A DNA stretch of 16,337 nt from Candidatus Limnocylindria bacterium (lineage in GTDB: Bacteria; Chloroflexota; Limnocylindria; QHBO01). Below are positions 1-7,008 of the stretch, piece by piece. Below the pieces are notes generated by a model, which saw only the letters and a program-made list of their open reading frames with translations, was not told the DNA's origin and did not search any database. Within the stretch, counting starts at the first letter, position 1. Each line of letters starts with the position of its first letter. The position numbers and the translations under genes were made by a program. The stretch spans positions 1 to 16,337 of the forward strand of contig JASLBU010000164.1 of assembly GCA_030146365.1 (NCBI GenBank), given 5' to 3'.

Positions 1-741
1 GCCCCGCTCGGCGGGAACGAGCCGGTCGTGGGGCACGTGCGGGGCGAGGTGACGGTCGTCGAGCCGGAGGGCATCGAGATCGAGGTTGCCGGCGCGCTCG
101 TCGCGGGCGTCGGCGGAACCGGCTCGGCGGTCCACGGGGAGCTGCGGCTTGCGGTGCGCGGTCCCGGGGAGGAGCTTCGCGCCGGGGCCATCGACACCGG
201 CGCCACGGGACGCATCGTGGTCGGTGGGTCGAGGGCATCGGCCGAGACGCTCACTCGGGCACGGGCCATGGGGGTCGCCGGCATCGTGCTGGGCGGGCTG
301 CTCGACAAGGAGCTGCGCGACTTCGAGGCGGCCCAGCAACGTCGCCGCCGCATCGGTGGATCGGAGCGGGACTTCGCGCTGATCGTGCTGGAGGGCTACG
401 GGAAGGTCGGCCTCGATCCGGGGCTCTTCGCCTGGTTCCGTGCCCACGACGGGCGGATGGCGAGCCTGTTCGGCGAGGCGGGGCGGCTCTATGTCTACGA
501 TGCCGATCACCCACCGCTGCGTCGTGGGCTGCCGAGAGCCGGTGACCGGGTGATGGCCCACCGACGTCCGAACGCGGGCCGCACCGGCGAGCTGCTGCGC
601 GTCCTCCACACCGATCACGCGGTCGCCTCCGGCATCCCCGTCCGCGCGGCGATCGTTCGCTTCGACGATGGCCCGACGGCGGTCGTCCCGCTGGCTAACC
701 TGGAGGCCCTGGAGGCCGGCGAGCCACCGGCCGGCGCCTGA
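1..741 (+). CDS. Uncharacterised protein, C-terminal part (5' end outside window)
   Basis: The reading frame is open from the first base to the TGA at 739-741, so this is the C-terminal part (246 residues visible) of a longer protein. A GTG at 28 is in frame, but nothing marks it as the true start. The visible part begins with a glycine- and valine-rich beta-type stretch of about 55 residues that reads like a barrel-sandwich or biotinyl/lipoyl-like fold. Next comes a segment with IDTGATGRIVVGG, then GVAGIVLGGL and an arginine-rich helix, and last a C-terminal region that looks like a small beta barrel. I recall similar uncharacterised proteins from Chloroflexota with the same order of motifs, but cannot confirm this here. 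No catalytic motif, signal peptide or membrane segment is visible. It ends 25 bases before tsaE, which has its own promoter signal, so a link to t6A synthesis is not implied. Function unknown. Confidence 0.6.
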   Translation, partial: APLGGNEPVVGHVRGEVTVVEPEGIEIEVAGALVAGVGGTGSAVHGELRLAVRGPGEELRAGAIDTGATGRIVVGGSRASAETLTRARAMGVAGIVLGGLLDKELRDFEAAQQRRRRIGGSERDFALIVLEGYGKVGLDPGLFAWFRAHDGRMASLFGEAGRLYVYDADHPPLRRGLPRAGDRVMAHRRPNAGRTGELLRVLHTDHAVASGIPVRAAIVRFDDGPTAVVPLANLEALEAGEPPAGA

Positions 742-753
742 GGGCGACCTTTC

Positions 754-759
754 TATACT
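754..759 (+). promoter_or_regulatory. -10 promoter element for tsaE (leaderless type)
   Basis: The hexamer TATACT matches the sigma-70 -10 consensus in five of six positions and stands out in very GC-rich DNA. Exactly 7 bases separate it from the ATG of tsaE at 767, so transcription would start at or next to the start codon and the mRNA would have no leader. No convincing -35 element lies 16-18 bases upstream. Inference from sequence only. Confidence 0.55.
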
Positions 760-766
760 GGCGCCG

Positions 767-1261
767 ATGAAGTCCACGACCGCCGCGCCGCCGTTGCGCG
801 GCGAGATAACCACCACCGGTCCCGAGGAGACACGCGCCCTGGGTCGCGCCCTGGGCGCTGTCGCGTTCCCCGGCACGGTGCTCGCGCTGGTGGGGGACCT
901 GGGGGCCGGGAAGACGCAGTTGGCCAAGGGAGTCGCGGAGGGCCTGGGCGTGGGGACCGTGGTGAACAGTCCGACGTTCGTGCTCATGAACGAGCACGCG
1001 GGACGGCTCAGGCTCTTCCACGTGGATGCCTACCGCCTCGGCGAGCCGGAGGAGGCGCTCGCCGCCGGACTGCTGGACGATCGGGAGTTCGACGGCGTAT
1101 CGGTGATCGAGTGGGCGGATCGGCTGGAGGGCTGGCTGCCGCTCGAACGGCTGGACGTGATCATCAGCGGCGGCGAGAGCGCCAACCAGCGGCGCCTCGA
1201 GTGGATGGCCCACGGGAGCCGGCACGAGAATCTTGCCCGCGAGGCACTGTCGCGTCCGTGA
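767..1261 (+). CDS. tsaE: tRNA t6A biosynthesis ATPase TsaE
   Basis: TsaE is the ATPase that works with TsaB and TsaD to transfer threonylcarbamoyl from TC-AMP to A37 of ANN-decoding tRNAs in the cytoplasm. The 164-residue product has the family signatures in order: the Walker A loop GDLGAGKT (residues 43-50), the SPTF switch motif (68-71), the HVDAYRL segment with Asp87, and VIEWADRL with Glu115-Trp116. The length is normal. The frame is open upstream to 668, but I choose the ATG at 767 because the homologous part starts there, because the -10 hexamer at 754-759 lies just upstream, and because an earlier start would overlap the previous gene by about 70 bases. Its last four bases (GTGA) hold the GTG start of tsaB. 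It is the first gene of the probable t6A/rsmA/ispE operon. Identification is firm. Confidence 0.95.
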   Translation: MKSTTAAPPLRGEITTTGPEETRALGRALGAVAFPGTVLALVGDLGAGKTQLAKGVAEGLGVGTVVNSPTFVLMNEHAGRLRLFHVDAYRLGEPEEALAAGLLDDREFDGVSVIEWADRLEGWLPLERLDVIISGGESANQRRLEWMAHGSRHENLAREALSRP

Positions 1262-1887
1262 TCATCGCCATGGACGGCGCCTCCACGGATGTGTCGGTGG
1301 CCCTGGCGACGGCGGCCGGGGAGCCGGTCGCAGAGGATGCCTGGACGACGGCGCAGCGCCAGTCCGCGGAGCTCTTGCCGCGGATCGTTGCGCTCCTCGC
1401 GCAGCGCGGCGAGACGCTGGACCGCTACTCGGCCATCGCCGTGGGCACCGGGCCGGGCTCCTTCACCGGCCTGCGGGTGACCATGGCCCTCGCCAAGGGG
1501 CTGGCCCTCTCCCTCGAGCGGCCGATCGTCGGCGTTCCGAGCCTCGCCGCGTGGCTCGAGTCGGATCGTGGAGCCGCTGCTGCCGTCACGCGTGCCGGCG
1601 CGCGAGAGGCGTTCGTGCTGCTGCGCGGTGAGGAGTCCGTGCGGATCGTCGACCGTGAGGCGCTCGCACGCCTCAAGGGGCCCTTCACAGGCCCGCGAGA
1701 GCTGGCAGAAGCGTTCGGGCTCGCCGTCGGACGACCGCCGTCGGCCGCCGGGACGATCGCCCGCATGGCAGCCATGCGGCTGCATCGGGACCCCGGCGGG
1801 GACGAGCTCAGCCTTCTCGAGCCCATCTACCTGCGTGCCCCCCGTGGCGTTGCGGTCGAGAGCACGGAGGCGGTGAAGTGGCTCTGA
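1258..1887 (+). CDS. tsaB: tRNA t6A biosynthesis protein TsaB
   Basis: TsaB is the non-catalytic ASKHA-fold partner that dimerises with TsaD and is needed for t6A formation. The 209-residue product begins MIIAMDGAS, the usual first beta strand of the fold, and has the diagnostic GPGSFTGLR motif at residues 65-73, followed by the helix TMALAKGLA. The C-terminal half is short and poorly conserved, as is usual for TsaB. The start is taken as the GTG at 1258, whose last two bases form the tsaE stop TGA; the open frame upstream to 1111 lies inside tsaE and does not resemble TsaB. In the helix around residues 34-45 the histidine often seen before SExLLP is a glutamine here, which should not matter because TsaB is not the catalytic subunit. 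The end overlaps rimI by 10 bases. Confidence 0.93.
   Translation: MIIAMDGASTDVSVALATAAGEPVAEDAWTTAQRQSAELLPRIVALLAQRGETLDRYSAIAVGTGPGSFTGLRVTMALAKGLALSLERPIVGVPSLAAWLESDRGAAAAVTRAGAREAFVLLRGEESVRIVDREALARLKGPFTGPRELAEAFGLAVGRPPSAAGTIARMAAMRLHRDPGGDELSLLEPIYLRAPRGVAVESTEAVKWL
1866..1870 (+). promoter_or_regulatory. Ribosome binding site that sets the rimI start
   Basis: GGAGG inside the end of tsaB lies 7 bases before the GTG at 1878. This favours that GTG over the in-frame ATG at 1890, which would be 19 bases away. Confidence 0.55.
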
Positions 1888-2390
1888 CGATGCGCGTCGT
1901 GGTCCAGCCAATGCGCCTGGAGGACGTGTCCGCCGTCCACGAGATCGAGCGGCTGAGCTTCCAGAGCCCGTGGCCCGCCCATGCCTTCGAGCAGGAGCTG
2001 CGTGGCAACCGGCTGGCCCGCTACCTGGTGGCCCGGGCCGCGGATGGCGTCGTCGCCTTCGCCGGCGTATGGCTGATGGTGGATGACGCGCACATCACCA
2101 CCTTCGGCGTCCATCCCGACTGGCGACGGCAGGGGATCGGCCGGCAGCTCCTCCTCAACCTGGCGGAGCTGTCGGCCGCCATCGGCGCCCGCAGGTTGAC
2201 GCTCGAGGTCCGTGTCTCGAATGCCGCGGCGCAGGCACTGTACCGGGCATTCGGCTTCGAGATCGCCGGCCGCCGGCCGCGCTACTACACCGACGACGGG
2301 GAGGACGCGCTGATCATGACGACGCCGGAGCTGGACGACCCGCGCATGGTGGCGCTCATCGCCGCGGAGCGGCGAAGGCTGGAATCGTGA
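1878..2390 (+). CDS. rimI: Ribosomal protein S18-alanine N-acetyltransferase RimI (GNAT)
   Basis: RimI transfers acetyl from acetyl-CoA to the N-terminal alanine of ribosomal protein S18. The 170-residue product is a single GNAT domain. The pyrophosphate-binding loop RRQGIG sits at residues 83-88, after the strand TFGVHPDW, and the C-terminal motif ALYRAFGFEIAGRRPRYY followed by a DALIM strand is typical of RimI. About 20 residues at the C-terminus extend beyond the usual end. A GGAGG at 1866-1870 supports the GTG start at 1878, giving a 10-base overlap with tsaB; the ATG at 1890 is the alternative. Its position between tsaB and tsaD is the common bacterial arrangement and strengthens the RimI call over a general acetyltransferase. 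The last four bases overlap the tsaD start. Whether this copy acts on S18 or on other proteins cannot be seen from sequence. Confidence 0.9.
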   Translation: MALTMRVVVQPMRLEDVSAVHEIERLSFQSPWPAHAFEQELRGNRLARYLVARAADGVVAFAGVWLMVDDAHITTFGVHPDWRRQGIGRQLLLNLAELSAAIGARRLTLEVRVSNAAAQALYRAFGFEIAGRRPRYYTDDGEDALIMTTPELDDPRMVALIAAERRRLES

Positions 2391-3433
2391 CGGGTCCCCG
2401 GATCCTGGCCATCGAGTCGTCCTGCGACGAGACCGGGGTGGCGGTGGTCGTCGGCGGACGGCGCATCGAGACGAACCAGGTGGCCAGCCAGGTGGCGCTC
2501 CACGCGGCCACCGGCGGCATCGTCCCGGAGGTCGCCGCCAGACAGCAGCTGCGCTGGATCGTGCCGACCATCGAGGCGGCGCTCCAGGAGGCTGGCGGCA
2601 GCTGGGGCGACCTCGATGCGATCGCCGTCACGTACGGGCCGGGGCTCATCGGCTCGTTACTGGTCGGCGTCAACGTCGCGAAGTCCATCAGCGTGGCCCA
2701 CGATCTTCCGCTCGTGGGCGTGAACCATATCGAGGGACACATCTACGCCAACTGGCTGACGGACGCGCGCGCCGATGTGCCGTTACCGCCCGAGCCGACG
2801 TTCCCGCTCCTCTGCCTGGTGGTGAGCGGCGGGCACACGCAGCTGGTGCTCATGGAGGACCACGGCAGCTACACCCTGCTGGGGCAGACGGTGGACGATG
2901 CGGCCGGCGAGGCGTTCGACAAGGTCGGCCGGCTGCTGGAGCTGCCGTACCCCGGCGGACCGGCGATCAGCGCCGCCGCGCAGGGGGCCACCCCGTCGAC
3001 GCGCTTCCCGCGCGCCCGCACCGATGGCCCGTACGATTTCAGCTTCTCGGGGCTCAAGACGGCCGTGCTGCGAGAGGTTGCCGGCTACCGTGAGCGAGGG
3101 GAGCCGATCCCCGTGGACGGAATCGCGGCGGCGTTCGAGGAGGCGGTGGTCGACGCGCTGGCGTCGAAGACCGTCAGCGCGGCCGTCGACCACGGGGTGG
3201 CCGCCGTGGCGCTGGGCGGTGGCGTGGCGGCCAACCACGCCCTGCGGGCGGCCCTCGCGGAGCGCCTCGGCGTGGTCGGCCTCGACCTCCTCGTTCCGCG
3301 GCCGGCCTGGTGCACCGACAACGGGGCGATGATCGGCGCGGCAGCGGGGTACCGCTTCGCGGCGGGTGACCGGGCCGATGCGGCGCTGGAGGCGATCCCG
3401 AACCTGTCGCTGCCCTGGCTGAGCGGCGCGTGA
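2387..3433 (+). CDS. tsaD: tRNA N6-threonylcarbamoyltransferase TsaD
   Basis: TsaD is the catalytic subunit that moves the threonylcarbamoyl group from TC-AMP onto A37 of tRNA. The 348-residue length is normal. It opens with ILAIESSCDETGVAV, the Kae1/TsaD signature, carries the metal-binding HIEGH at residues 114-118 (His114 and His118), the phosphate-binding LVVSGGHTQ segment, DDAAGEAFDKVGRLL, and the third metal ligand Asp311 in CTDNGAMIG. All expected active-site residues appear intact. The GTG start at 2387 shares GTGA with the rimI stop; a weak GAAGG at 2374-2378 lies 8 bases upstream. With tsaE and tsaB in the same operon, the only t6A gene missing from view is tsaC, which makes TC-AMP and is usually elsewhere in the genome. 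Confidence 0.97.
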   Translation: MTGPRILAIESSCDETGVAVVVGGRRIETNQVASQVALHAATGGIVPEVAARQQLRWIVPTIEAALQEAGGSWGDLDAIAVTYGPGLIGSLLVGVNVAKSISVAHDLPLVGVNHIEGHIYANWLTDARADVPLPPEPTFPLLCLVVSGGHTQLVLMEDHGSYTLLGQTVDDAAGEAFDKVGRLLELPYPGGPAISAAAQGATPSTRFPRARTDGPYDFSFSGLKTAVLREVAGYRERGEPIPVDGIAAAFEEAVVDALASKTVSAAVDHGVAAVALGGGVAANHALRAALAERLGVVGLDLLVPRPAWCTDNGAMIGAAAGYRFAAGDRADAALEAIPNLSLPWLSGA

Positions 3434-4302
3434 CCGACCCTCTCGCGCCCGATCGGCTTTACCCGCCGACGCCCGGGCAGCTACGGCGCCTCATGGGCGC
3501 AGAGCGGCTGCGGCCTCGCAAGAGCCTCTCGCAGAACTTCCTCACCGACCCCGAGGCGCTCGATGCCATCGTCGAGGCGGCCGAGCTCACGGCCGGCGAT
3601 CGCGTGGTCGAGATCGGGCCGGGCCTCGGCGTCCTGACGCGACGGCTTCTCGTCGCGGGCGCATCCGTGCTCGCGGTCGAGGTGGATCCCCGGCTCGCGG
3701 AGTACCTGCGTCGGGAGCTGTACGGCGTCGATCGTTTCGAGCTGGTCGAGGCGGATGCCCTCAGCCTCCATCCCCGCGAGATGTTCCCGGGCGAGCCGTT
3801 TAAGGTCGTTGCCAACATCCCGTACCACATCACCAGCCCGCTGCTCCACGCGTTTCTGGAGGGCGACCGCCCGCCGCTGCTGACCGTGCTCCTCGTTCAG
3901 CTCGAGGTGGCCGAGCGGGTGGCGAGCCCCCCGGGCCGCATGAGCTACCTGTCGGTCTTCGCTCAGAACATCGCCCATGCCGACGTCGTCGCCCGCGTCC
4001 CGGCTGCCGCCTTCGAGCCGGCGCCAGCGGTCGACTCGGCTGTCCTCCGTCTGCGTCGCCGGGCGCACCCGGTCGTGCCGCCAGGCGAGGGTCGCGAGCC
4101 GTTCTACCGGATCGTGCAGGCGGGCTTCCGCCAACGCCGCAAGCAGGTCCACAACGGCCTCGGGCGTGAGCTTCCGGTCGGCAGCGAGGTCGTGGGTGCG
4201 GCGCTCGACAGCTGCTCCATCACCCCGGATCGACGACCCCAGACCCTCAGCGTGGACGAATGGGCGTGTCTCACCGCCGCCATCTCGCCGCACCTGGCAT
4301 GA
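3430..4302 (+). CDS. rsmA: 16S rRNA (A1518/A1519-N6,N6)-dimethyltransferase RsmA/KsgA
   Basis: RsmA uses S-adenosylmethionine to dimethylate two adjacent adenosines in helix 45 of 16S rRNA, a late step in 30S assembly. The 290-residue product has the N-terminal KSLSQNFLTDP motif, the SAM-binding EIGPGLG loop (residues 61-67), an acidic strand end VEVDPRLAEYL, and the catalytic NIPY motif starting at Asn129. The C-terminal RQRRKQVHN stretch is also typical of the family. The GTG at 3430 shares GTGA with the tsaD stop, so it is very likely translated by coupling; I see no Shine-Dalgarno sequence. The N-terminus carries about 20 residues before the usual first motif. It ends in an ATGA overlap with ispE. 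Confidence 0.96.
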   Translation: MTDPLAPDRLYPPTPGQLRRLMGAERLRPRKSLSQNFLTDPEALDAIVEAAELTAGDRVVEIGPGLGVLTRRLLVAGASVLAVEVDPRLAEYLRRELYGVDRFELVEADALSLHPREMFPGEPFKVVANIPYHITSPLLHAFLEGDRPPLLTVLLVQLEVAERVASPPGRMSYLSVFAQNIAHADVVARVPAAAFEPAPAVDSAVLRLRRRAHPVVPPGEGREPFYRIVQAGFRQRRKQVHNGLGRELPVGSEVVGAALDSCSITPDRRPQTLSVDEWACLTAAISPHLA

Positions 4303-5117
4303 CGCCGCTGCGGCTGGAGGCGCCGGCCAAGCTCAACCTCTCGCTCCGCGTGACCGGCAGGCGCCCCGACGGCCTGCACGAGCTCGACAGTCGATTCGTC
4401 CTGCTCGACCTCGCCGACCGGCTCGTGCTGCTTCCGGGTTGCAGCGGGTTCCGCCTCGAGGGGGAGGGTGCCGAATCGCTGCCGGTCGACGCCACCAACC
4501 TCGCGTGGCGGGGCCTGCTGGCCGGGCTGGCGGATGAGCCGGACCTCGCATGCCTGGCGCTCGAGAAGCGGATCCCGGCGGCCGCCGGTCTGGCCGGCGG
4601 CTCATCCGACGCGGCCGCGGCCTGGCGCCTGGGCCGCGCCTGGCGCGGCATCGCGGACCATGCCACGCCCGACGAGCTCGACTCCCTCGTGGCGATCGGT
4701 GCGGACGTCCCGTTCTTCGCGGCGCGGGTCGCGGCCGCCCGTGTGCGCGGTGTGGGGGAGATCATCGAGCCGCGGGTGGCGACGCTGGTCCACGTCGTCC
4801 TCGTCCACCCGCCGTTCGGACTGTCCACTCGCGCGGTCTTCGCCGAGCTGCGACAGGAGGAGTGGGGCCGCGCGGAGAACGACCTGCTCGCCCCGGCGCG
4901 GCGCCTTCGCCCGGAGATTGACGACCTGTTCGACCGCGTGCGTCGCGCGGGTGGTCAGCCGGGGCTCACCGGCTCGGGACCCACCGTGTTCGTGGTGACC
5001 GACGAGCCTGACCGGGCGGCCGCGGTCGCGTCGGTGCTGCAGGACGACGGGCTGCGTGTCACGCTGACGGCCACGCGGCAGGAGGCCGCCCGGATCGAAG
5101 CCATCGAGGAGGACTGA
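4299..5117 (+). CDS. ispE: 4-diphosphocytidyl-2-C-methyl-D-erythritol kinase IspE
   Basis: IspE phosphorylates CDP-methylerythritol with ATP in the MEP pathway that makes isoprenoid precursors. The 272-residue product is a GHMP kinase: it starts with APAKLNLSLRV (Lys11, the conserved lysine), has the ATP-binding PAAAGLAGGSSDAAA loop at residues 93-107, the GADVPFF motif with the catalytic Asp136, the ENDLL motif and the C-terminal GSGPTVF loop. I place the start at the ATG at 4299, which overlaps the rsmA stop as ATGA; the upstream in-frame GTG at 4260 gives residues unlike IspE. The rsmA-ispE adjacency is common across bacteria. The polyprenyl synthase at 8900-10033 would act downstream of this pathway. 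Length and motifs are normal. Confidence 0.95.
   Translation: MTPLRLEAPAKLNLSLRVTGRRPDGLHELDSRFVLLDLADRLVLLPGCSGFRLEGEGAESLPVDATNLAWRGLLAGLADEPDLACLALEKRIPAAAGLAGGSSDAAAAWRLGRAWRGIADHATPDELDSLVAIGADVPFFAARVAAARVRGVGEIIEPRVATLVHVVLVHPPFGLSTRAVFAELRQEEWGRAENDLLAPARRLRPEIDDLFDRVRRAGGQPGLTGSGPTVFVVTDEPDRAAAVASVLQDDGLRVTLTATRQEAARIEAIEED
5106..5112 (+). promoter_or_regulatory. Strong ribosome binding site for ridA
   Basis: GAGGAGG, near-perfect complementarity to the 16S rRNA 3' end, lies 9 bases before the GTG at 5122. It sits within the last codons of ispE and settles the GTG start of the next gene. Confidence 0.65.
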
Positions 5118-5121
5118 ATTC

Positions 5122-5517
5122 GTGACGCCAGGGCGTGAGGCGATCCATACCGATGCAGCCCCCGCTGCTGCCGGGCCGTACAGCCAGGCCATCCGCGCCG
5201 GTGATCTCGTGTTCACCGCCGGCCAGCTGGGCCTAGACGCATCCAGCGGCGAGCTCGTCAGCGGTGGGGTCGCCGCCCAGGCGGAGCGAGCGCTGGGGAA
5301 CCTGCAGGCCATATTGGAGGCCGCCGGCAGCGGCCTGCAGGACCTGGTCAAGGTCACCGTGTTCCTGGCCGATATCGCCGACTGGCCGGCCGTGAACGAG
5401 GTGTACGCCCGCCTGGTGCCCGAGCCGTTCCCGGCGCGCAGCGCCTTCGCCGTGCGCGCACTGCCAAAGGACGCGCTGGTCGAGATCGAGGCCGTCGCCG
5501 CGGTGCGAGCCGGTTGA
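5122..5517 (+). CDS. ridA: RidA family enamine/imine deaminase (YjgF/YER057c/UK114)
   Basis: RidA proteins are small trimeric enzymes that hydrolyse reactive enamines and imines, such as 2-aminoacrylate formed by PLP-dependent dehydratases. The 131-residue product has the family length and signatures: GPYSQAI near residues 13-20, LVFTAGQLGLD, VKVTVFLADIADW, and the C-terminal PFPARSAF with Arg106, the residue that binds the substrate carboxylate in active RidA members, followed by LVEIEAVA. It starts with GTG behind a strong ribosome binding site, 4 bases after the ispE stop, and so probably belongs to the operon that starts at tsaE. In Bacillus the equivalent gene (yabJ) also lies between ispE and glmU. 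Membership of the deaminase-active subgroup is inferred from the arginine. Confidence 0.92.
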   Translation: MTPGREAIHTDAAPAAAGPYSQAIRAGDLVFTAGQLGLDASSGELVSGGVAAQAERALGNLQAILEAAGSGLQDLVKVTVFLADIADWPAVNEVYARLVPEPFPARSAFAVRALPKDALVEIEAVAAVRAG

Positions 5518-5543
5518 CGCTGCGAATCGGGCGCCCCTACCAT
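5514..5543 (+). promoter_or_regulatory. Sigma-70-type promoter for glmU
   Basis: A -35 element TTGACG (5514-5519) and a -10 element TACCAT (5538-5543) are separated by 18 bases. The -35 element overlaps the ridA stop codon TGA. Only 8 bases lie between the -10 and the GTG start of glmU at 5552, so the transcript would be leaderless or nearly so. This is the most complete promoter I see in the window. Confidence 0.6.
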
Positions 5544-5551
5544 CGCGCCAC

Positions 5552-6997
5552 GTGTCTGCTCAGCTGACCGCCCCTGCGGCCATCGTTCTCGCGGCCGGCC
5601 AGGGCACCCGCATGCGCTCGCGCATCCCCAAGGTGCTGCATCCCCTCGCCGGGCGGACGATGGTGGACCTCGTGCTGGATGCGCTCGCCGATGCGGGCGT
5701 CACCCGGCCTGTCGTCGTGATCGGCCACGGCGCTGACGCGGTGGAGGCGGCGATCGGCCACCGAGCCGTCACCGCACTCCAGCCCGAACAGCTGGGCACC
5801 GCCGATGCGGTCCGTGTCGGGCTCCAGGCGCTCGAGGCGCGGGACGGCGCGGTGCTGGTGACGATGGGCGACGTGCCGCTCCAACGTCCAGACCTGTACA
5901 CGACGCTCCTCGCGACGCTGGCCCCGGGCACGGTGGTCGGCCTCGTTTCGGCGACGGTGGAGGATCCGAGCGGGTACGGCAGGATCGTGCGGGGCTCGGA
6001 CGGCGGCGTCGTCGAGATCGTGGAGGAGCGGGATGCGGACGAGGACACCCGCGCGATCACGGAGGTGAACGTGGGGACCTACGCGTTCGACCTCGCCTGG
6101 CTGCGCTCCGCCATCATCCGCGTGGAGCCGTCCGCTTCGGGTGAGCAGTACCTCACCGACCTCGTGGCGCTCGCGGTCGCCGACGGCCACCCGGTCACCG
6201 CCACCGTGGCCTCCGACTCGGCCGACACCATGGGCATCAACGACCGTGTCGCCCTGGCGCTTGCCGAGGAGCGGCTCCGTCGCCGCATCGCGGAGGACCA
6301 CATGCGCGCCGGCGTGACGATCGTCGATCCGGCCACGACCCGGATCGACGCGGCGGTGCGGATCGAGGAGGACGCGCGGATCGAGCCGTGGACGATCCTT
6401 GCGGGCGACACGGTGATCGGCCGGGACGCCGTGATCGGGCCGCACGCGCACGTTCGCGACAGCAGCATCGGGCCTCGCACGAGCATCTGGGCCAGCGTGG
6501 TCGAGGAGTCGAGCGTGGCCGAGGACGTGCAGGTGGGCCCGTATGCCCACCTGCGTCCCGGTTCCGAGATCGGAGCTCGCTGCCGGATCGGAAACTTCGC
6601 CGAGGTCAAGCGCAGCCGGATCGGTGCGGGCAGCCAGCAGCACCACTTCAGCTACCTCGGCGACAGTGAGCTCGGCGAGAACGTGAACGTCGGTGCCGGG
6701 TCGGTGACCGCCAACTTCGACGGCGCGCAGAAGCACCGCACCGTGATCGGTGACGGGGTGAAGCTCGGTGTCGACACGATGATGGTGGCGCCGCTCATCA
6801 TCGGTGAGGGGGCCGTCACCGGCGCCGGCGCGGTCGTGACGCGCGACGTGGCGCCCGGCAAGACGGTGGTCGGCATGCCCGCCCGGCCCATCGAGCTGCG
6901 ACGCCACAGGCAGCCGCCGCCCGATGCCGGTGCCAAAGCCGCCGGTCGCGCCTCCGTCCCGGAGGGGGCGGATCGGAACTCGCAGGGAGGCGGATAG
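5552..6997 (+). CDS. glmU: Bifunctional GlcNAc-1-phosphate uridyltransferase / GlcN-1-phosphate acetyltransferase GlmU
   Basis: GlmU acetylates glucosamine-1-phosphate and then joins it to UTP, giving UDP-GlcNAc for peptidoglycan. The 481-residue product has an N-terminal pyrophosphorylase domain (about 1-235) with LAAGQGTRM at 13-21, Lys27 in PKVLHPL, the metal-binding Asp107 in GDVPL and the GINDR segment. A left-handed beta-helix acetyltransferase domain (about 250-445) follows, with RIGNFAEVK, the catalytic His365 in HHFSYLGD and NVGAGSVT. In the same domain CNYDG, as found in E. coli, reads ANFDG here, and the GSDT position reads GVDT. About 30 charged, low-complexity residues follow the last conserved turn. 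The GTG start is supported by the promoter just upstream and by the domain start. Both activities should be intact. Confidence 0.96.
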   Translation: MSAQLTAPAAIVLAAGQGTRMRSRIPKVLHPLAGRTMVDLVLDALADAGVTRPVVVIGHGADAVEAAIGHRAVTALQPEQLGTADAVRVGLQALEARDGAVLVTMGDVPLQRPDLYTTLLATLAPGTVVGLVSATVEDPSGYGRIVRGSDGGVVEIVEERDADEDTRAITEVNVGTYAFDLAWLRSAIIRVEPSASGEQYLTDLVALAVADGHPVTATVASDSADTMGINDRVALALAEERLRRRIAEDHMRAGVTIVDPATTRIDAAVRIEEDARIEPWTILAGDTVIGRDAVIGPHAHVRDSSIGPRTSIWASVVEESSVAEDVQVGPYAHLRPGSEIGARCRIGNFAEVKRSRIGAGSQQHHFSYLGDSELGENVNVGAGSVTANFDGAQKHRTVIGDGVKLGVDTMMVAPLIIGEGAVTGAGAVVTRDVAPGKTVVGMPARPIELRRHRQPPPDAGAKAAGRASVPEGADRNSQGGG

Positions 6998-7008
6998 AAC
7001 ACCGCCCG

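Noticed and set aside
5537..6907. A 456-codon minus-strand open frame opposite glmU
   Set aside because: It is a shadow of glmU in GC-rich DNA: histidine-, arginine- and aspartate-rich, with no recognisable domain, while the plus strand encodes a complete GlmU.
6995..7000. TAGAAC 8 bases before the CNNM/CBS gene start as a further leaderless promoter
   Set aside because: The last T of the -10 hexamer is missing and it overlaps the glmU stop; read-through from glmU explains expression as well.
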